Below are positions 21,855-33,900 of a DNA stretch of 64,000 nucleotides, piece by piece. The position numbers were made by a program, and so were the translations under genes. Below the pieces are notes generated by a model. The model was not told the DNA's origin. It was given only the letters and a program-made list of their open reading frames with translations, and searched no databases. Source of the stretch: Cyanophora paradoxa (lineage: Eukaryota > Glaucocystophyceae > Cyanophorales > Cyanophoraceae); contig QPMI01000494.1 in the NCBI GenBank assembly GCA_004431415.1, positions 124,001-188,000 of the forward strand, given 5' to 3'. The stretch's first letter is position 1. Every line of letters begins with the position of its first letter.

Positions 21855-24161
21855 ATGCAGCCACCGACGCCAACGCACGGTCCCGTCAACTTCAACGGCG
21901 CGTCTGCGATGCGCCTGCGGGTCGTGCGGGTCCCCGCGGCCGATGTCCAGAAGATCGCGGCCTCCGTCGCGCCCGCGCCTGTCCTGCAGCCGCAGGGCGC
22001 TCCGCCATCGCCGCTTAAGAGCGCGGGCGAGAGCGCAAGCACCGCGGGCGCGGGCGCGCAGCAGGGGGCCGCTCAGGATCAGAAGGCCAAGCAGACGAAG
22101 GGCGGCGGGCTGCGGACCTCCTACGTGCGCTCCATCGTGGCCGGGGTCGTCACGGTCTTCGACAAGATCTCCGCCGTCGGAGGCTTCGACGCCCGTGCGC
22201 TCGATCGGTCCCGCAGGCGCCGGCGCCGGGCGCGGCGTCGACGTCGCGCGCGCTGATCCCTTGCGTGCGTACGCGCGCGCTGCGTTCGCAGGGAACGCTC
22301 GGTTCATAGGGGCTCTCTGCCTGTCCTTCTTCTGCTTCTACCTCGGCAAGCAGAGCGTGAAGCGCGTCGCCTCCGCCCGCAGCCGTCTGCGGCTAGCGCT
22401 GATCTCTCCTCGAATCCGCCAGCCCCATCGAGGTCTTCGGCATGCTCGCCGTTCGTGCGTCGCGTTCTTCTTCCTCTTCGGACGTACGCGTGCGCGTACT
22501 CGCGCGGCTCGCGCTCACGTTCGAGCGGCGCGCGCGCGTGTGTGCCGGCACCAGTGCTCGTCGCGCACGCGCGGCGGCGGCGGCAGAAGGCGCGGCGCCT
22601 GTTCCAACAGCGGCAGCGCGCGGCGGGGCCGGCGGAGCGCCCACGCGACTGGACGGACGCCGAGCGCTCCGTCTTTCTGAACAAGTCACTCCGCAAGTTC
22701 TGGAGGCCCGCCCGCACGCCATTTATAAGCTCGAGCTCTATCTGTCGATAGCTATCTATTTATCTATCTATCTGACTCCTTTTAACTTCACTCCGCAGGC
22801 GCTACGAGCAGGTGCTGAACGACATGCTGGGGGACACGCTGCAGGTGAGAAGTGTAAGGCGGCGGGTCCCGATCCTCGCCGGGCGCCTCGGGCCCGCCTC
22901 CCTCCCTCCTGCGCCCGCCTTTCCGTCTGATCAAATCATATGACACGCGTCGCTCCAGAGCGTCGTCAACGACTATCGCCCCTTCAGTATCGTGCGTATA
23001 TAGAATCCCGGCCAGATCCAATAATCAAATAAGAGCTCCTAATCAATAATCAGCTAAGAGCTCCTAATTAACAATCAAATAAACAAATAAGAGCTCCTAA
23101 TCATCAATCCGCCCCGCTTGCAGGAGGAGATCGTCATCCGCAGCGTGGAGATAGGGAACAAGCCGCCCAAGATCCACTCCGTCAAGGGGTACCAGGGCGC
23201 GCCGACGCCCGCCCCCCCCCCCTTTTTGTCCGAGCCTCTGCGCAGGGGCCGGCACCGACCTGGCTCGCACCCCTTACCCCCTCTTCTTTCCCCGTACCCT
23301 CCCCCTCTTCCGCCGTGACTCACGGACCCTGCAGGCCATCGAGGCCGACGTCCAGCTCATCGGCTCCCTGAAGTGACCTTTTTTATGTCCCGCTCTCATT
23401 GGTTTATTTTGAAACCGGTACCCCCGCAGGGCGCTCCTCGGTCTCCGCGTCGGCTTTTCGTTCGCGACGCTCTACGTCCCCGTCGAGGCGCGCACCGTAC
23501 CCCCCTGAAAGAAGTGGAAACCTTTCCCGCCGGATTCGAACCCGCGCAGGTGGCCGTGAATGACGTTCGCGCCCCCGTACGCCTCCGGTGCGAACTTCCC
23601 CCCCCCCCCCCCCCCCCCGGCTCGGCGGCTCGAGTTCTAACCCGTACCCAGCTTCGCCCTGGACGAGAGGCGAGCGAAATCCCGTACCCTCCGCTGGTCG
23701 CGCACACGGACCCCGCCTCTGCCGTTTGCCCTGACATGTTTGCCCTTCCCCCCCCCCCCCCCCCCCCCCGCCCAGGGATTGGGTTAAGGTGCCCTCGCCC
23801 TCCCCCCCCCCCCTCTGCCCACCCCCCTGTCTTGAATAATCCCGTACCCCAGGGCCCCCTCTGGATCTCCCTCGCCAAGCGGCCCTCCTTCGATCTCGAC
23901 GTCCGGCCCATCGGTACCCCCACCCTCCCGCTCTCCTGTACCCCTTCTTCGCAAAGCTGAAGCCCCCTCCCTCCCCCCCCCCCCCCCGCGTCCCGACAGG
24001 TCACGTGGATCTGATGGACCTGCCCGGCCTGGGAAGCTGGTACCCCCCGGCCTTCCCGCAACCCTGTAACCCCACGGCCAAAGCCATACCCCGCTAGGAT
24101 GGAATCCTCGATCTACGACGGCGTGCGCTCGTCCCTCATTTGGCCTAACGAGGCGCGCCCT

Positions 24162-24196
<35 letters not shown>

Positions 24197-26165
24197 AGGC
24201 CTCCTCCCCCGCCCTGACCGCCCCTCAGCTCTGCCTCTACGGAACTCCGCCCCGTACCCCTCCTGCTTCCTGCTGTTTCCTCCCCGCCTCTCCAATCCCG
24301 TACCCCCGCAGCCCAGCGCCCCGGCGAGATCCCCGAGCTGCGCCTCGGGTCCATCTTCCGGTGCTTCCCGTACCCCCATCGTACCCTGTACCCCCGCTTA
24401 CCCCGCACCCCCGCCGCGCAGGGGGGTACTGCACGTCCGCGTGGTCGAGGCGCGGAACCTTCGCCAGGCCGACGTCTTCTGTACCCCCGCTGCTCTTCTA
24501 TTTTCGCTTCGAGTCCCGCGTACCCCCGACCTCCTTCCCCCCCCCCTTCTCCTCCTCCCCCCGCAGCCAAGTCGGACCCTTTCTGCATCGTACGCGTGCG
24601 TGCGGCCCGCCCCTTCGGGGGGCTCTTGGGCCCGCCCACCGCCCTCATCGCGGCCCCGGCCCGCCGCCCCCTCGAATAATCTAGATGGGGGCGATTTTAG
24701 ATTAATATTGGTTCGGTCGCGCCCGGCCCGCGGCCGCCTCCCTGGGCCGAGGCCCCTTTCTCGGAGCCCTGGGCCCGCCTTTGCCCCCCCGCCCCTCCCC
24801 CCCGTCCTCCGCCCTGATCGCGCTGTTGGGCGGGGCGGGCAGCTGGGGCGGCGGCGGTACCGGACGCGCGTGCACGACAACACGCACGAGCCGCTCTGGG
24901 ACGAGCGCGTCCGGTGCGAGTCCAGGAGCCTTGATTATATACAATTAAGAAGCCTTAAGAAGCTTACGAGGCCTGAGGTTACAAGGCCTTAAGAAGCGTA
25001 TCAAACCGTCAAACTATCGCACGGGCCGCTCTGCGACGAGCGCGTCCGGTGCGCGTTTTGGAGCCTAAAGCTTAAGCTTAGGAAGCTTTAGAACAACTTC
25101 CCTCTCGGGGAAAAGCATCCCTCTTCGGCTCACGTGGGGGCCCGCCCGCCCGCCTCAGGTTCCGCATCGACGAGACCATCGGCTTCCCCACGGACCTCGA
25201 GGCGCGCCCTCTACCCCCTCCCCTTCTCCCCCCTCCTCTTCTTCCTCCTGCCTTATCTTATCTGATTTTCCTGTCCGTTCAGGTGCGGGTGTACGACTAC
25301 GACGCGGCGGGACCGGCGCGCTCGCTCGGCGTCGCATCCATCGACCTCGCGGGTGCTTAAAGATTCCTGCCCCGTTTCCTGCCATCGAATCGAACGAGTC
25401 CCGCTGGGAGGCCTAGGGGCAGGCTGGGCTGGGCCGAGCTGGGCCGGGGGGCGTTAGGGGGGGGAGGGGGGGGAAGGGAGCGAAGGGGAGGGGGGGAGGG
25501 GACTATTGAGGGACGTCCGCGGGCCTCGGCCCCCCCCCTGCTTGCGGTCTGAACTTCGATTTCATCTCTTTCGGGGCAGACGTACCCCCCAACGACAAGC
25601 GAGACCTCTGGCTCAAGCTCCACCAGACGACCAAGGCGCGCGTACCCCCTCCCCTTCAATTTCCTCCCCCCCCTCCTCCATGACCTGTACCCGCGCGCTC
25701 CCGCAGGGCGCCGTGCGGGTGGAGCTGCTCCTGGAGGAGGGGTACGCCAACAAGGGCCTGCCCTCCGAGGAGGTGTGCACCCGCACTCCCCTTTCCCGTA
25801 CCCCCCCTCGCTTACGCTTACGTACGCCTCACGCAGACGGGGCGCGAGGCGGAGGCGATGGAAGTGACGGACCCCGCCCAGGCTCGCCCCCCCCCCCCGT
25901 CCCCCAGCAGGGGTACCGGTCCCCATCTGAATGGGGTACGGCAGGAGCGACGGGAGAGCGCGCCGGACCTGCAGCGCCACGACCGTGGCAAGGGTACGTG
26001 GGGCGCCGAATTCGAATCAAATTAAAACCCGTGTGCGTACCGCTGACTTTCCCCTGGAACCCCCCCCCCCCTCCCCCTTCCTCAGTGGCGGAGGCGGCTT
26101 CGAAGACGGCCGGCGTGCTCTCGTACCCCGTCGTCAAGCCCCTCCGCAAGCTCCTCCGCCGCTAG
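21855..26165 (+). CDS. Extended-synaptotagmin/tricalbin-like protein (SMP and C2 domains)
   Basis: The first exon starts at ATG 21855 (MQPPTPTHGPVNF) and splices in phase to RNARFIGALCLSFFCFYLG, a membrane segment. The SMP domain is spread over exons reading ERSVFLNKSLRKFW, RYEQVLNDMLGDTLQ, EEIVIRSVEIGNKPPKIHSV, AIEADVQLIGSL, LLGLRVGFSFATLYVPVE, GPLWISLAKRPSFDLDVRP and ESSIYDGVRSSLIWPNE. A C2 domain follows: GVLHVRVVEARNLRQADVF, AKSDPFCIV, RTRVHDNTHEPLWDERV, VRVYDYDAAGPARSLGVASI and DKRDLWLKLHQTTK. The end is VVKPLRKLLRR, TAG at 26163-26165. Family knowledge: these proteins tether the endoplasmic reticulum to the plasma membrane and move lipids through the SMP tube. Only one clear C2 domain is seen, whereas animal and yeast relatives have three to five. 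Several introns use GC donors and carry long C runs. Confidence 0.82.
24164..24195 (+). repeat. 32-nt C homopolymer in an E-Syt-like intron
   Basis: The longest of several C runs in this gene; others are near 23600-23620, 23750-23770 and 23975-23987. All are on the sense strand. They are prone to length change and sequencing error. Confidence 0.9.
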
Positions 26166-26295
26166 CGCCTCTCCTTCCCCGGCGTCGACTCGGCGACGTC
26201 AAGGCCAGATCCGGACCCCGCCGGGCCCGGCCCCCTTGATCACAAGCTCAGCAGCCTCAGCTGCTTCCCCCCCCCCCCCCCCCTCCCTTTTCCGC
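26166..26295. other. Short spacer after the E-Syt-like gene
   Basis: Downstream flank with a C run near 26269-26285. It ends where the left arm of a large inverted repeat begins. No gene is visible. Confidence 0.5.
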
Positions 26296-27560
26296 CTGCA
26301 GATCTAGAAGCTTACGCAAGCACTGCGGTAGTGACACGCTGAATCAGCGGTCAGCTATATATAGCTATTGCAATTGACGAGAAAGATGCAATAAGCTGTG
26401 TATACATGTTATTAGACTTGGTAAAATAACGTCACACGGGCCAGGCGTCGACCGCACGCCACGTCAAACGAATCCATGCGCATGCGCTAACTGTTGAGCG
26501 GAGTGGCTCAGCTCGTGCTATAAATGAACATTGCGGCACAAGTGACACGCTTACATAGTCTTGCCGCCGGAAGGAGGGCAAGCGGAAGCTGAAACGATCA
26601 AACCCTGCACTGGCTGCCCTGAAACTACGGAAGCAGGTACGTATACGGAAGTGAACGCGCTGTCAACGGGTCCGGCGGGGCGCTGTACATTCACTCGCGC
26701 GGGCAGCGGCGCGGCGCGGCCTCAGTCGCGGCGCTTGCCGCCCTTGCCGCCGCCGGCCTTCTCGCCCTTGTCCGAGGCCTTGTCGGGGGCGGCGGCGCCC
26801 TTGCCGCCCTTGGGGGCCGCCGCGGGGGCCGGCGCGAGCGCCGCGATGCTCTTGCGCACCGTCTCCTCCAGCGGGTGCTTCGCGGCCCCCAGGATCTGCC
26901 CCCGCGCCCCTCAGGCCGGCCCGGGCCCCGGCCGCGGAGAAGAAAGGGGTACCCGGAGGGCCTGCTTGAAGACGAGGAGGGCGTCGTCGGTGCGGCCCCA
27001 GAGGCGCAGGTTCTCCCCCAGGTTGTTCAGGATCGTCCCGTAGTCTGGGGGAACGAGCGAGCGAACACTGAACTCGGGCCGGCCCGGCAGCGCAAAAGAA
27101 ACGCGTACCCGGGTGGTCCGGCCCGACGGTCGCCTTGAGGATCGTGAGGGCGCGCTGCGGTGCGGCGGGGCGGGCCGAGTCAGCAGAGGCGCCCCGAGAG
27201 CTTCGGGGGCGGGGCGGGGCGGGGCGGGGCGGGCCTGGAAGAAGGGGACGGCCTCGGCGTACTTGCCCTGGCTCCGCAGCACTGACGCCAGGTTGTTGCA
27301 GTCGATCGCTGCCGGCCCCCGCCTCGCGCCGGGCCGCGGGAGAGAGGGGCCGGGCGGGCGGGGCGGGCGCACCGACGTCGGGGTGGTTGGGGCCGAGGGC
27401 CTTCTCGTGGATGGCTGCGCGCGCGCCGGGGGCGTCAACGCGGCCGGCGGCGCGGCCAGGAGGGCGGGTCGAGCAGAAGGCCTAGGGCGGACCGAGGGCG
27501 CGGCGGTGGAGCTTGACGGCGGCGTCGTGCTGCTGCTGCGACTTGAAGAGCACCGCGAGC
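26296..27560 (-). repeat. Left arm of about 1.26-kb inverted repeat
   Basis: This segment matches, in reverse complement, 34630-35892, the last exons and 3' flank of the nephrocystin-3-like gene. Identity is high through exons, introns and flank, with small substitutions and length changes in C-rich introns. The outer boundary is near GCAGATCTAGAAGC (26298) and the inner one near 27556. Confidence 0.9.
26722..27560 (-). pseudogene. Truncated inverted copy of the nephrocystin-3-like C-terminus
   Basis: The minus strand encodes the same final exons as the intact gene: AVKLHRRAL, AIHEKALGPNHPDV, DCNNLASVLRSQGKYAEAVP, RALTILKATVGPDHP, YGTILNNLGENLRLWG, and the Lys/Gly-rich tail ending KGGKRRD, with TGA at 26722-26724. 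Splice sites and reading frame are intact, but all upstream exons (DUF4062-like, NTPase and most TPRs) are absent. The sequence before the copy (DALAVLF instead of SNLAVLF) diverges at once. It is probably a non-functional fragment of a recent inverted duplication, unless a new 5' exon drives it. Confidence 0.82.
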
Positions 27561-27983
27561 GCGTCGGCGATACCGCGAACAGCAAGAACAGCGCAGCAGG
27601 CCTAGCAGCTATAGGCCCAATCCTGCAGCTGTCCGCGATACGCCTCCCATACGAGCGCGAGGAACAGGAAGAACACGCAGCACTGCGGCAGCAGGCCCCA
27701 TCCTGCAGCTGTAGCTAGCTGCAGATTTCTCTAGAGAGCTCGAGGATCCGGAAGGCAGCGAATCGCAGGCTTCGCAGCACGCGGCGTTCGCATCCACCTA
27801 TACGGACGGCCACGCCGGCCAGAGGCTGGGCAGGCGGGAGCGGCTCGTAAGCGAAGCGGCCTTCAAACTTTGCTGCTGACTTTGCAGTCTTTGCAAGCTT
27901 GGCGGGTACAGCAAATACGTAATTTCGCTTCTTCCAACTTCCGACAAGGAAGCGACCGCTACGCTGAAGGGTGATCGCCGAGA
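27561..27983. other. Spacer between inverted-repeat arm and nephrocystin-3-like gene
   Basis: About 420 bases likely contain the promoter and 5' leader of the downstream gene. A segment with GCAGCAGGCC and CCAATCCTGCAGCTGT occurs twice (near 27593 and 27687). No gene is recognised. Confidence 0.5.
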
Positions 27984-30900
27984 ATGGGCAACGCCGCCTC
28001 CGGTACGGCAGCACGAGGCTCGCCCGATTCCGCGACAGCCGACCACCGCTCCCGCAGGCGCGCTGCCGGACGCGATAGAGCGCTGTCGACGCGAGAGAAC
28101 AGTGCGGGTGTACCTTTGCGCCACGTACAAGGTCCGCCGGGCTCGGCTGACGCGTAGTTCCTCCTGCCGAGCTTCTGCGTCCAGGGTCTCCTCAAGGAGC
28201 GGGAGCTGCTCCATGATCAGACGTTCCCGAAGCTCAACGATCTGTTCTTGAATCGCGGCTACCATTTCACGGTGGCGGACTTGCGGGACAAGCTAACGGA
28301 GAATGAGACTCCGACAGATCACTCTCTGACCGTCGCACTGTCCGAAATAGAGTGCGTAGCTAGATTCTTTCGCTGCTAGCTTCACCGTAAGCCGGTGACG
28401 CCGCCCCCCCGCAGGCGGAGCCGACCATTCTTCATCGCCGTGCTGGTGCGTCAGCTGTGCCACCGCCGGCTCCCGGGCCCCTCTGACTCGTCTCGCTCGC
28501 GCCTGGGACCGCAGGGCGACTCCTACGGTCCGTCGGCTCCGCTGCCGGACGCCGCCGGGCGTCCTAGCTAGCGCGCATTCGATCCGCCGCCGCAGGCTGG
28601 GCGCACGGCCAGAGGGAGGACCCGCTCCTGGCCGAGAACTTCAGGACAGCAGAAACTTACTTCCCCTTCGTCTCCGAATGCCACTCTAAGTCGTTCCTGG
28701 AGGCGCGCGCGCCCCCCCACCGCCCGCCGCGCCCACGCCGGCCGGCGCCGCTGACGCGCGGGCGCAGGTCGAGGTACTCGCAGGTGGGCTGCACCCCAGC
28801 ATGCGGGAGCTCGCCCGACCCTTCATCTATATCAAGGATCCCGGCCCGACCAAAGCACTCAACGGTGAGCGGGGCGCGCCGGCCGCTCGGGCGCGGGGCG
28901 GCGCCCGATCCCGCCCCGCGCAGAGGCCCAGAAGCAGGCGGGAGCAGATGCGACGCCGTACACGGCCGAGGAGCTCCGCGTGATGGCTCAGAAGATGGAA
29001 GAGCTGAAGCGCACCTGCCAGGCCGCGGGCTTCAAGGGTCCGGCCTTTTCCCGCCCGCCCCGCCCCGCCCCGCCGAGCCCCGCCCGGCCGAGCCGAGCCG
29101 GCCCCGCCGCAGTCTGTCGGCGCTTCAGAGACGAGAACGAGCTGGCCCGCATGGTCCTCGACGATCTGTCGGCCGTAGCCGCCCGCGAGCTGCCAGACGT
29201 CCGCCCGCCCCGCCCCGCCGGCCCCGCCCGCCCGCCCCCGCCTCGGGCCCCGCTCTGACCTGACCCTGGGGCGCGCCGCAGGGATCGCGGGAGGATCCCT
29301 GGGAGTTCGAGCGCGACGTCAACGAGGCGTTCGCGCAGGTTCGGATCCCGCGGGGCCCGCTTTCTGCCGCCCGCCCGCCCGCGCCCCGCCGACGCGGCGC
29401 GGCGTGACTCGCTCCCGCTCCCGCCGCAGAGCCGACTCTGGGCCTATCTGCCCCGCGCCCAGCTGCACGAGTCGCTCGACGCCTACGCGCAGGCGCGCCC
29501 GCCCACACGCCCCGCGCCTCCCCTCCTCCCGCCCGCCCTCTCCACTCGCCAACCAGGCGGGGCGGGGCGGACAGGCGCCGGCGGGCCGCGCGTGCGTCGT
29601 GTCGGGGCCGACTGGGAGCGGGAAGAGCAGCCTGCTGGCGAACTGGGGCGCCGAGCTGCGGCAGAGGAGCCCGCAGGACGCCGTCCTCCTCCACTTCATG
29701 CGGCCCTGCGACGCCGACTTCGGTGGCCCGGTGCCCCAGGACCACCGCCGGCTGCTCCGCCGCCTCTGCCACGAGGCCCGCGCCTGGGCCCTCCGCCGGG
29801 GCGCCCCGGACCCGGGCCCGGGGCCCGACGCCCAGCTCTTCGAGGTCGAGATCGGCCGCGACGTCGTCGTGCCCGTGCGCTCGCCTTGCACCCGTACCCT
29901 TAACAGGACCTCGCCCTGACGCCGGGGCGCCGCCAGCCGTCGCCGTTCGTGACGGGGGGCCCGGCGGTGGACGCGGGGCGCCCCGGCCTGGGGCGCGTGG
30001 CCCCGTCCCGCACCGACCTGGACCCGACCGAGGCGCCGGCGCTGCGCCGCCGCTTCACCGAGTGGATCGCCGCGGTGCTTACTTGCGCCTCGCCCGCCAC
30101 GCGACGCCTTCCCCGCTCCGCGGGCCGCCGCTGACCGGCCGGGGCGCAGGTGGCGGCGGCGGGCAAGGGCCGCGTGGCGCTGGTCGCGGACGGCCTGGAG
30201 TCGATCCCGGCGTGGCTGCCCGAGCAGCTGCCGCCCGGCTTCGTCGCGCTCCTCTCGACCTCCAGCGCCGAGGCCGTCGCCGAGGGCAAGGCGCGCGGCT
30301 GGGCCAGCGTCGAGATCCCCCCGCTCGCCAAGGACGAGCGCGAGGCCGGCATCCGGTCCGCCCCGCCCGCATTCCGCCCGCCCGCCTTCCGCCCGCCCGC
30401 CCGCCCGACGCTTCTTCTTAGGCTGTACCTCGACCGGCTCTTCGCGACGCTGTACCGGGAGCCCCCCCCGCTGGAGGAGCTCTCGGGGCAGCACGGCCGC
30501 CGCCCCGTCGTCGGCCTCCTCCACTCCGTCTCCTTCACCGGCGGCCAGCCCGCCCCCGCCCCCGCCCCCGCGGCCTCGCCCTCGCCGGCCCCCGACGCGC
30601 GCGCCGTGTCGCGGAGCCTGTCCGAGGCCAGCGCGGCGGCGCGCGCCTCGGTCCCGCACCTCGCGCTGGGGCCCTCGCCCTCGCCCTCCGTGCCGCCCTC
30701 GGCGTCCCTGGGCCCGCGGGGGCGCAGGCGCTCAGCGGCAGCTCCCGCGCCGGCTCCATCGCCGGCATCCGCAGCTCGTCGCAGGGCGGCCCCAACGACT
30801 CGGGCGCCGGCGTCTTCACCGACTCCGAGCGCTCCAAGCCCGCCTCCGCCCAGATGGGCCCGCCCGCCTCCTCTTCTTCGGGGCCCGCCCCGCCCCGCCC

Positions 30901-33900
30901 GCCCTCCATCCCGCCCCGGCCCCGGCCAAGGACGAGGCGGCGTCCGAGGAGGAAGACGAGGACGGCGGCTTCGTCATCGGGATCCCGGCCCCGCCCGCCT
31001 CGGAGCCCAAGCTGGCGGCGGCGCCGGGGAAGCCGCCCGTGCCGCCGGCGTCGGCGCCGCCGCCGGCGGCACCGGCGGCGCGCGCCGCGATCGCTGCGAA
31101 GGAGGCGCAGGCGGCGCAGGCGACCCAGCAGCAGCAGCAGCAGCAGGCAGGGTCATGGTGGGGCCCCCGCCGCGGCCCGGCCCCGCTGCCGCTCTTCAGC
31201 GTGCAGGGCGTCGTGCCGCTCACGCCGCGCGTCCCCGCGAGCGCCCGCGGCGCCGGCAAGCCCCTGCTCTTCGACCTCATCGGCCTCTCCAGCCCGCGCC
31301 TCGTCGCCGGCGCCACGCCGAGCGCCACCGCCGCCGCCGCAGCAGCAGCAGCCGCCGCCCAGCCGCCCAGCGAGCCGGCATCGCCCGAGCCAGAGCCGCT
31401 GCGGCTCGCCAATGGGCACGGGCCGAGCCCGAGCCCGCCGCCTGTCCCGCCCGAGGTGCTTGCCATGCAGGCCCTGGGCATGAACCGGCCCCGCACCGCC
31501 TCGGTGGGTCCTGCAATCCGTACCCCCCTGCACCCCGCGTGACTCACGCCCCCGGGGGGGGTACAGGTCATCGAGGCGGACGCCCTCGTCGCGGAGGCCG
31601 AGGCCGCCATGGAGGGCCGGGTACGCCCCCCCCTCCCCCCCCCCCCCCCCTCCCCGCAGCGGAACGCTTGGCTGACTGACGGCGGTACCCCCCCCCCTTT
31701 GTTCGCAGTTCGCGAAGGACCTGGACGTGATCGAGGAAGCCGACCTGACGCTGGCCGGCAAGATCGAGCCGCTGCCCGTGCCTGCGTCGGCCGCCGGCTC
31801 GGGCGCGAGCCGCCCGCCCTCCAACCCGCTGCCCCCGAACGTCGCGTCCATCCCCCTCCACGACATGCAGCCCACCGAGGACGGTGCGCCGCCTCTGGGG
31901 CGCGTACCCCCCCGCCGCTCATCCCCCCTCGCGCAGCCTTCCCCTCGGGGCGGGGGTCGGACGTCAGCTCCTCCCCCTCCTCGTCCCGCCCCGCCTCCTC
32001 GCAGCTGCCGCCCGCGCCGGCGGCCCCGGCTCCGGCCGTCCAGGCGGCGGCAGCAGCCGCGCGGGCGGCGGCGGCGGCGTCGCAGGCGCGGGGCCCGGCG
32101 GCTGCGGCGGCGGCAGCGGGGCCGATTCCGCGGCTGCCGGGGGCGGCCTCGGGCGCCCTCTGGCTCCGCATGTTCCTCGACGAGCTGCGCTTCTACGGCA
32201 CCTACCAGGCGCCCCTACCCCCCCGCTCCCTCCTCCCCCCACCCCCACCCTTTCCTGAGGCCCGAGGCAGCGGGTGGACGAGCGGATCCTGGGGTACCTC
32301 TCGGCGGAGGGCCCAGCGGAGCTCTGGCAGGCGATCCTGGCGCGCTGGGAGGCCGACTACGGCGCCGAGGCGCGCAGCCGTCCATCCCGCCCGCCCCGCC
32401 CGCCCGCCCGTTCGTCCATCTGACTTGGGCGCAGCTGGTGCGGGGGACGCTGCGGCTTCTGGCGCTCTCCCGCCTCGGCCTGTCCGAGGCGGAGCTGCGC
32501 GAGCTCGGCTCCGTCTCGGGGGGCGCCTGGGGCGCATTCCTCATGGCCGCCCGCCACTCCCTCTGGTCCGCCCGCTGTCGGCTGTGCCCGGCCGGCCGGC
32601 CGGCCTCGCCTCGCCTCACGGCTCGGCAGGGTCGGCTTCGGTCTGTACAACTTCTTCCACGGGTCGCTGCTGCAGGCGGCGCGGTCGCGCTACCTCGCAG
32701 CCGACGGGCCCGGGCCCGCCCGCGTCGCCGCCGAGCGCGACGCCCTCGAGGTGGGCGAGAGCGGGCGGGCGAGCCGGGCGAGCCGGGCGGGCGGGCTCAA
32801 ACTTGGGCTTACCTTGCGCCCCGGGCCGTGCCGCAGACGCACCGGCAGCTGGCGGAGCTCCTGCTGCGGAAGCTCTTCGCCCTCGGGCCCTCGGGCGATG
32901 CCTCCGCGCTCCTCTCCCGCGTCCGCCCGAACCGCTCTCGCCCCGCCCGCTCCTACCCAGCCTCCGGCTGAGACGTCGCCGCCACCGCAGCGGTCGGGGC
33001 GGGCGTACCGCGAGACGGCGCACCACCTGCTCTGCTCCGAGCAGTGGGCCGCCCTCGCCGCCTTCCTCTCCCGCTTCGAGGCCCGCTCCCCCCCCCCCCC
33101 CCCCCCCCCGCACGCCCCTTCTTCTAAGGTCCGACGGCCCGGCGGCGGGACAGGTGTGGGACCTGCTCTCGCACGACGCGTACAAGCACGAGCTCGTGCG
33201 CCTCTGGGAGCGCACCGCCGAGGGCGCCCTCGCCTCGGGCGGCATCACCCCGGAGACCGACGTCGTGCGCCGCGCCCCGTTCACTCCGCCCCGCTCTGCT
33301 CTGTTAGCTTAGCGGCGGCAGGTCGTGGCGCACCGGCGGATGCTGGAGGAATGGGAGCGCGCGGCGCGCCCGCAGCACGACGCCCTCCTCGACGTCCTCC
33401 GCCGCCTCTCCAACTTCATGCACCAGGCCCGCCCGCCCCCGCTCCCCCGCCCGCCTTGTTCTTCTTCTTTGACCTAGCTGGCGCAGGTGGGGCGCCCGGA
33501 CGGCTGCCTGTTCCTGTTCGACCGCTACGCCCACGCCGTCAAGGACACGCTCGGCGGCAAGGCGCGCCCCCGCCCGCCCGCCCGCCTTTCGCCGGGGCCG
33601 CCGCTGAGGGCGCGGGCGAGCGCGCAGGTTGTGGAGTCGGACCCGCGGGTGCAGGCCCTCGTCGAGCGCGCCCGCGCCGTCCGCATCGCCGCTGGCGTAC
33701 CCAAGGCGAGCCAGCGAGCGGGCGCGGGCGATCCCTTTGACTGAGGAGCCGCGCAGGACGTGATCGAGCATTTGGAGCGGCACCTCGCGGCGCTGGTCAA
33801 GGAGCGCGGGACCGAGGCCCCGGAGGTGGCCGAGGAGCTCGAAAAGGTGGGGCGGGCACCGGGCGGGAATCGGGAGGAAATCGGGAGGCGCTGATGGGGG

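Noticed and set aside
23528-23545. T-loop-like sequence (reverse complement of GGTTCGAATCC) suggesting a tRNA
   Set aside because: The flanks do not form T, anticodon or acceptor stems, and the site lies just before an E-Syt exon acceptor.
30150-33312. Very long Pro/Ala/Arg frames in the nephrocystin-like gene
   Set aside because: They run through C-rich introns that lack stops because of base composition; only the parts matching phase-consistent exons are coding.
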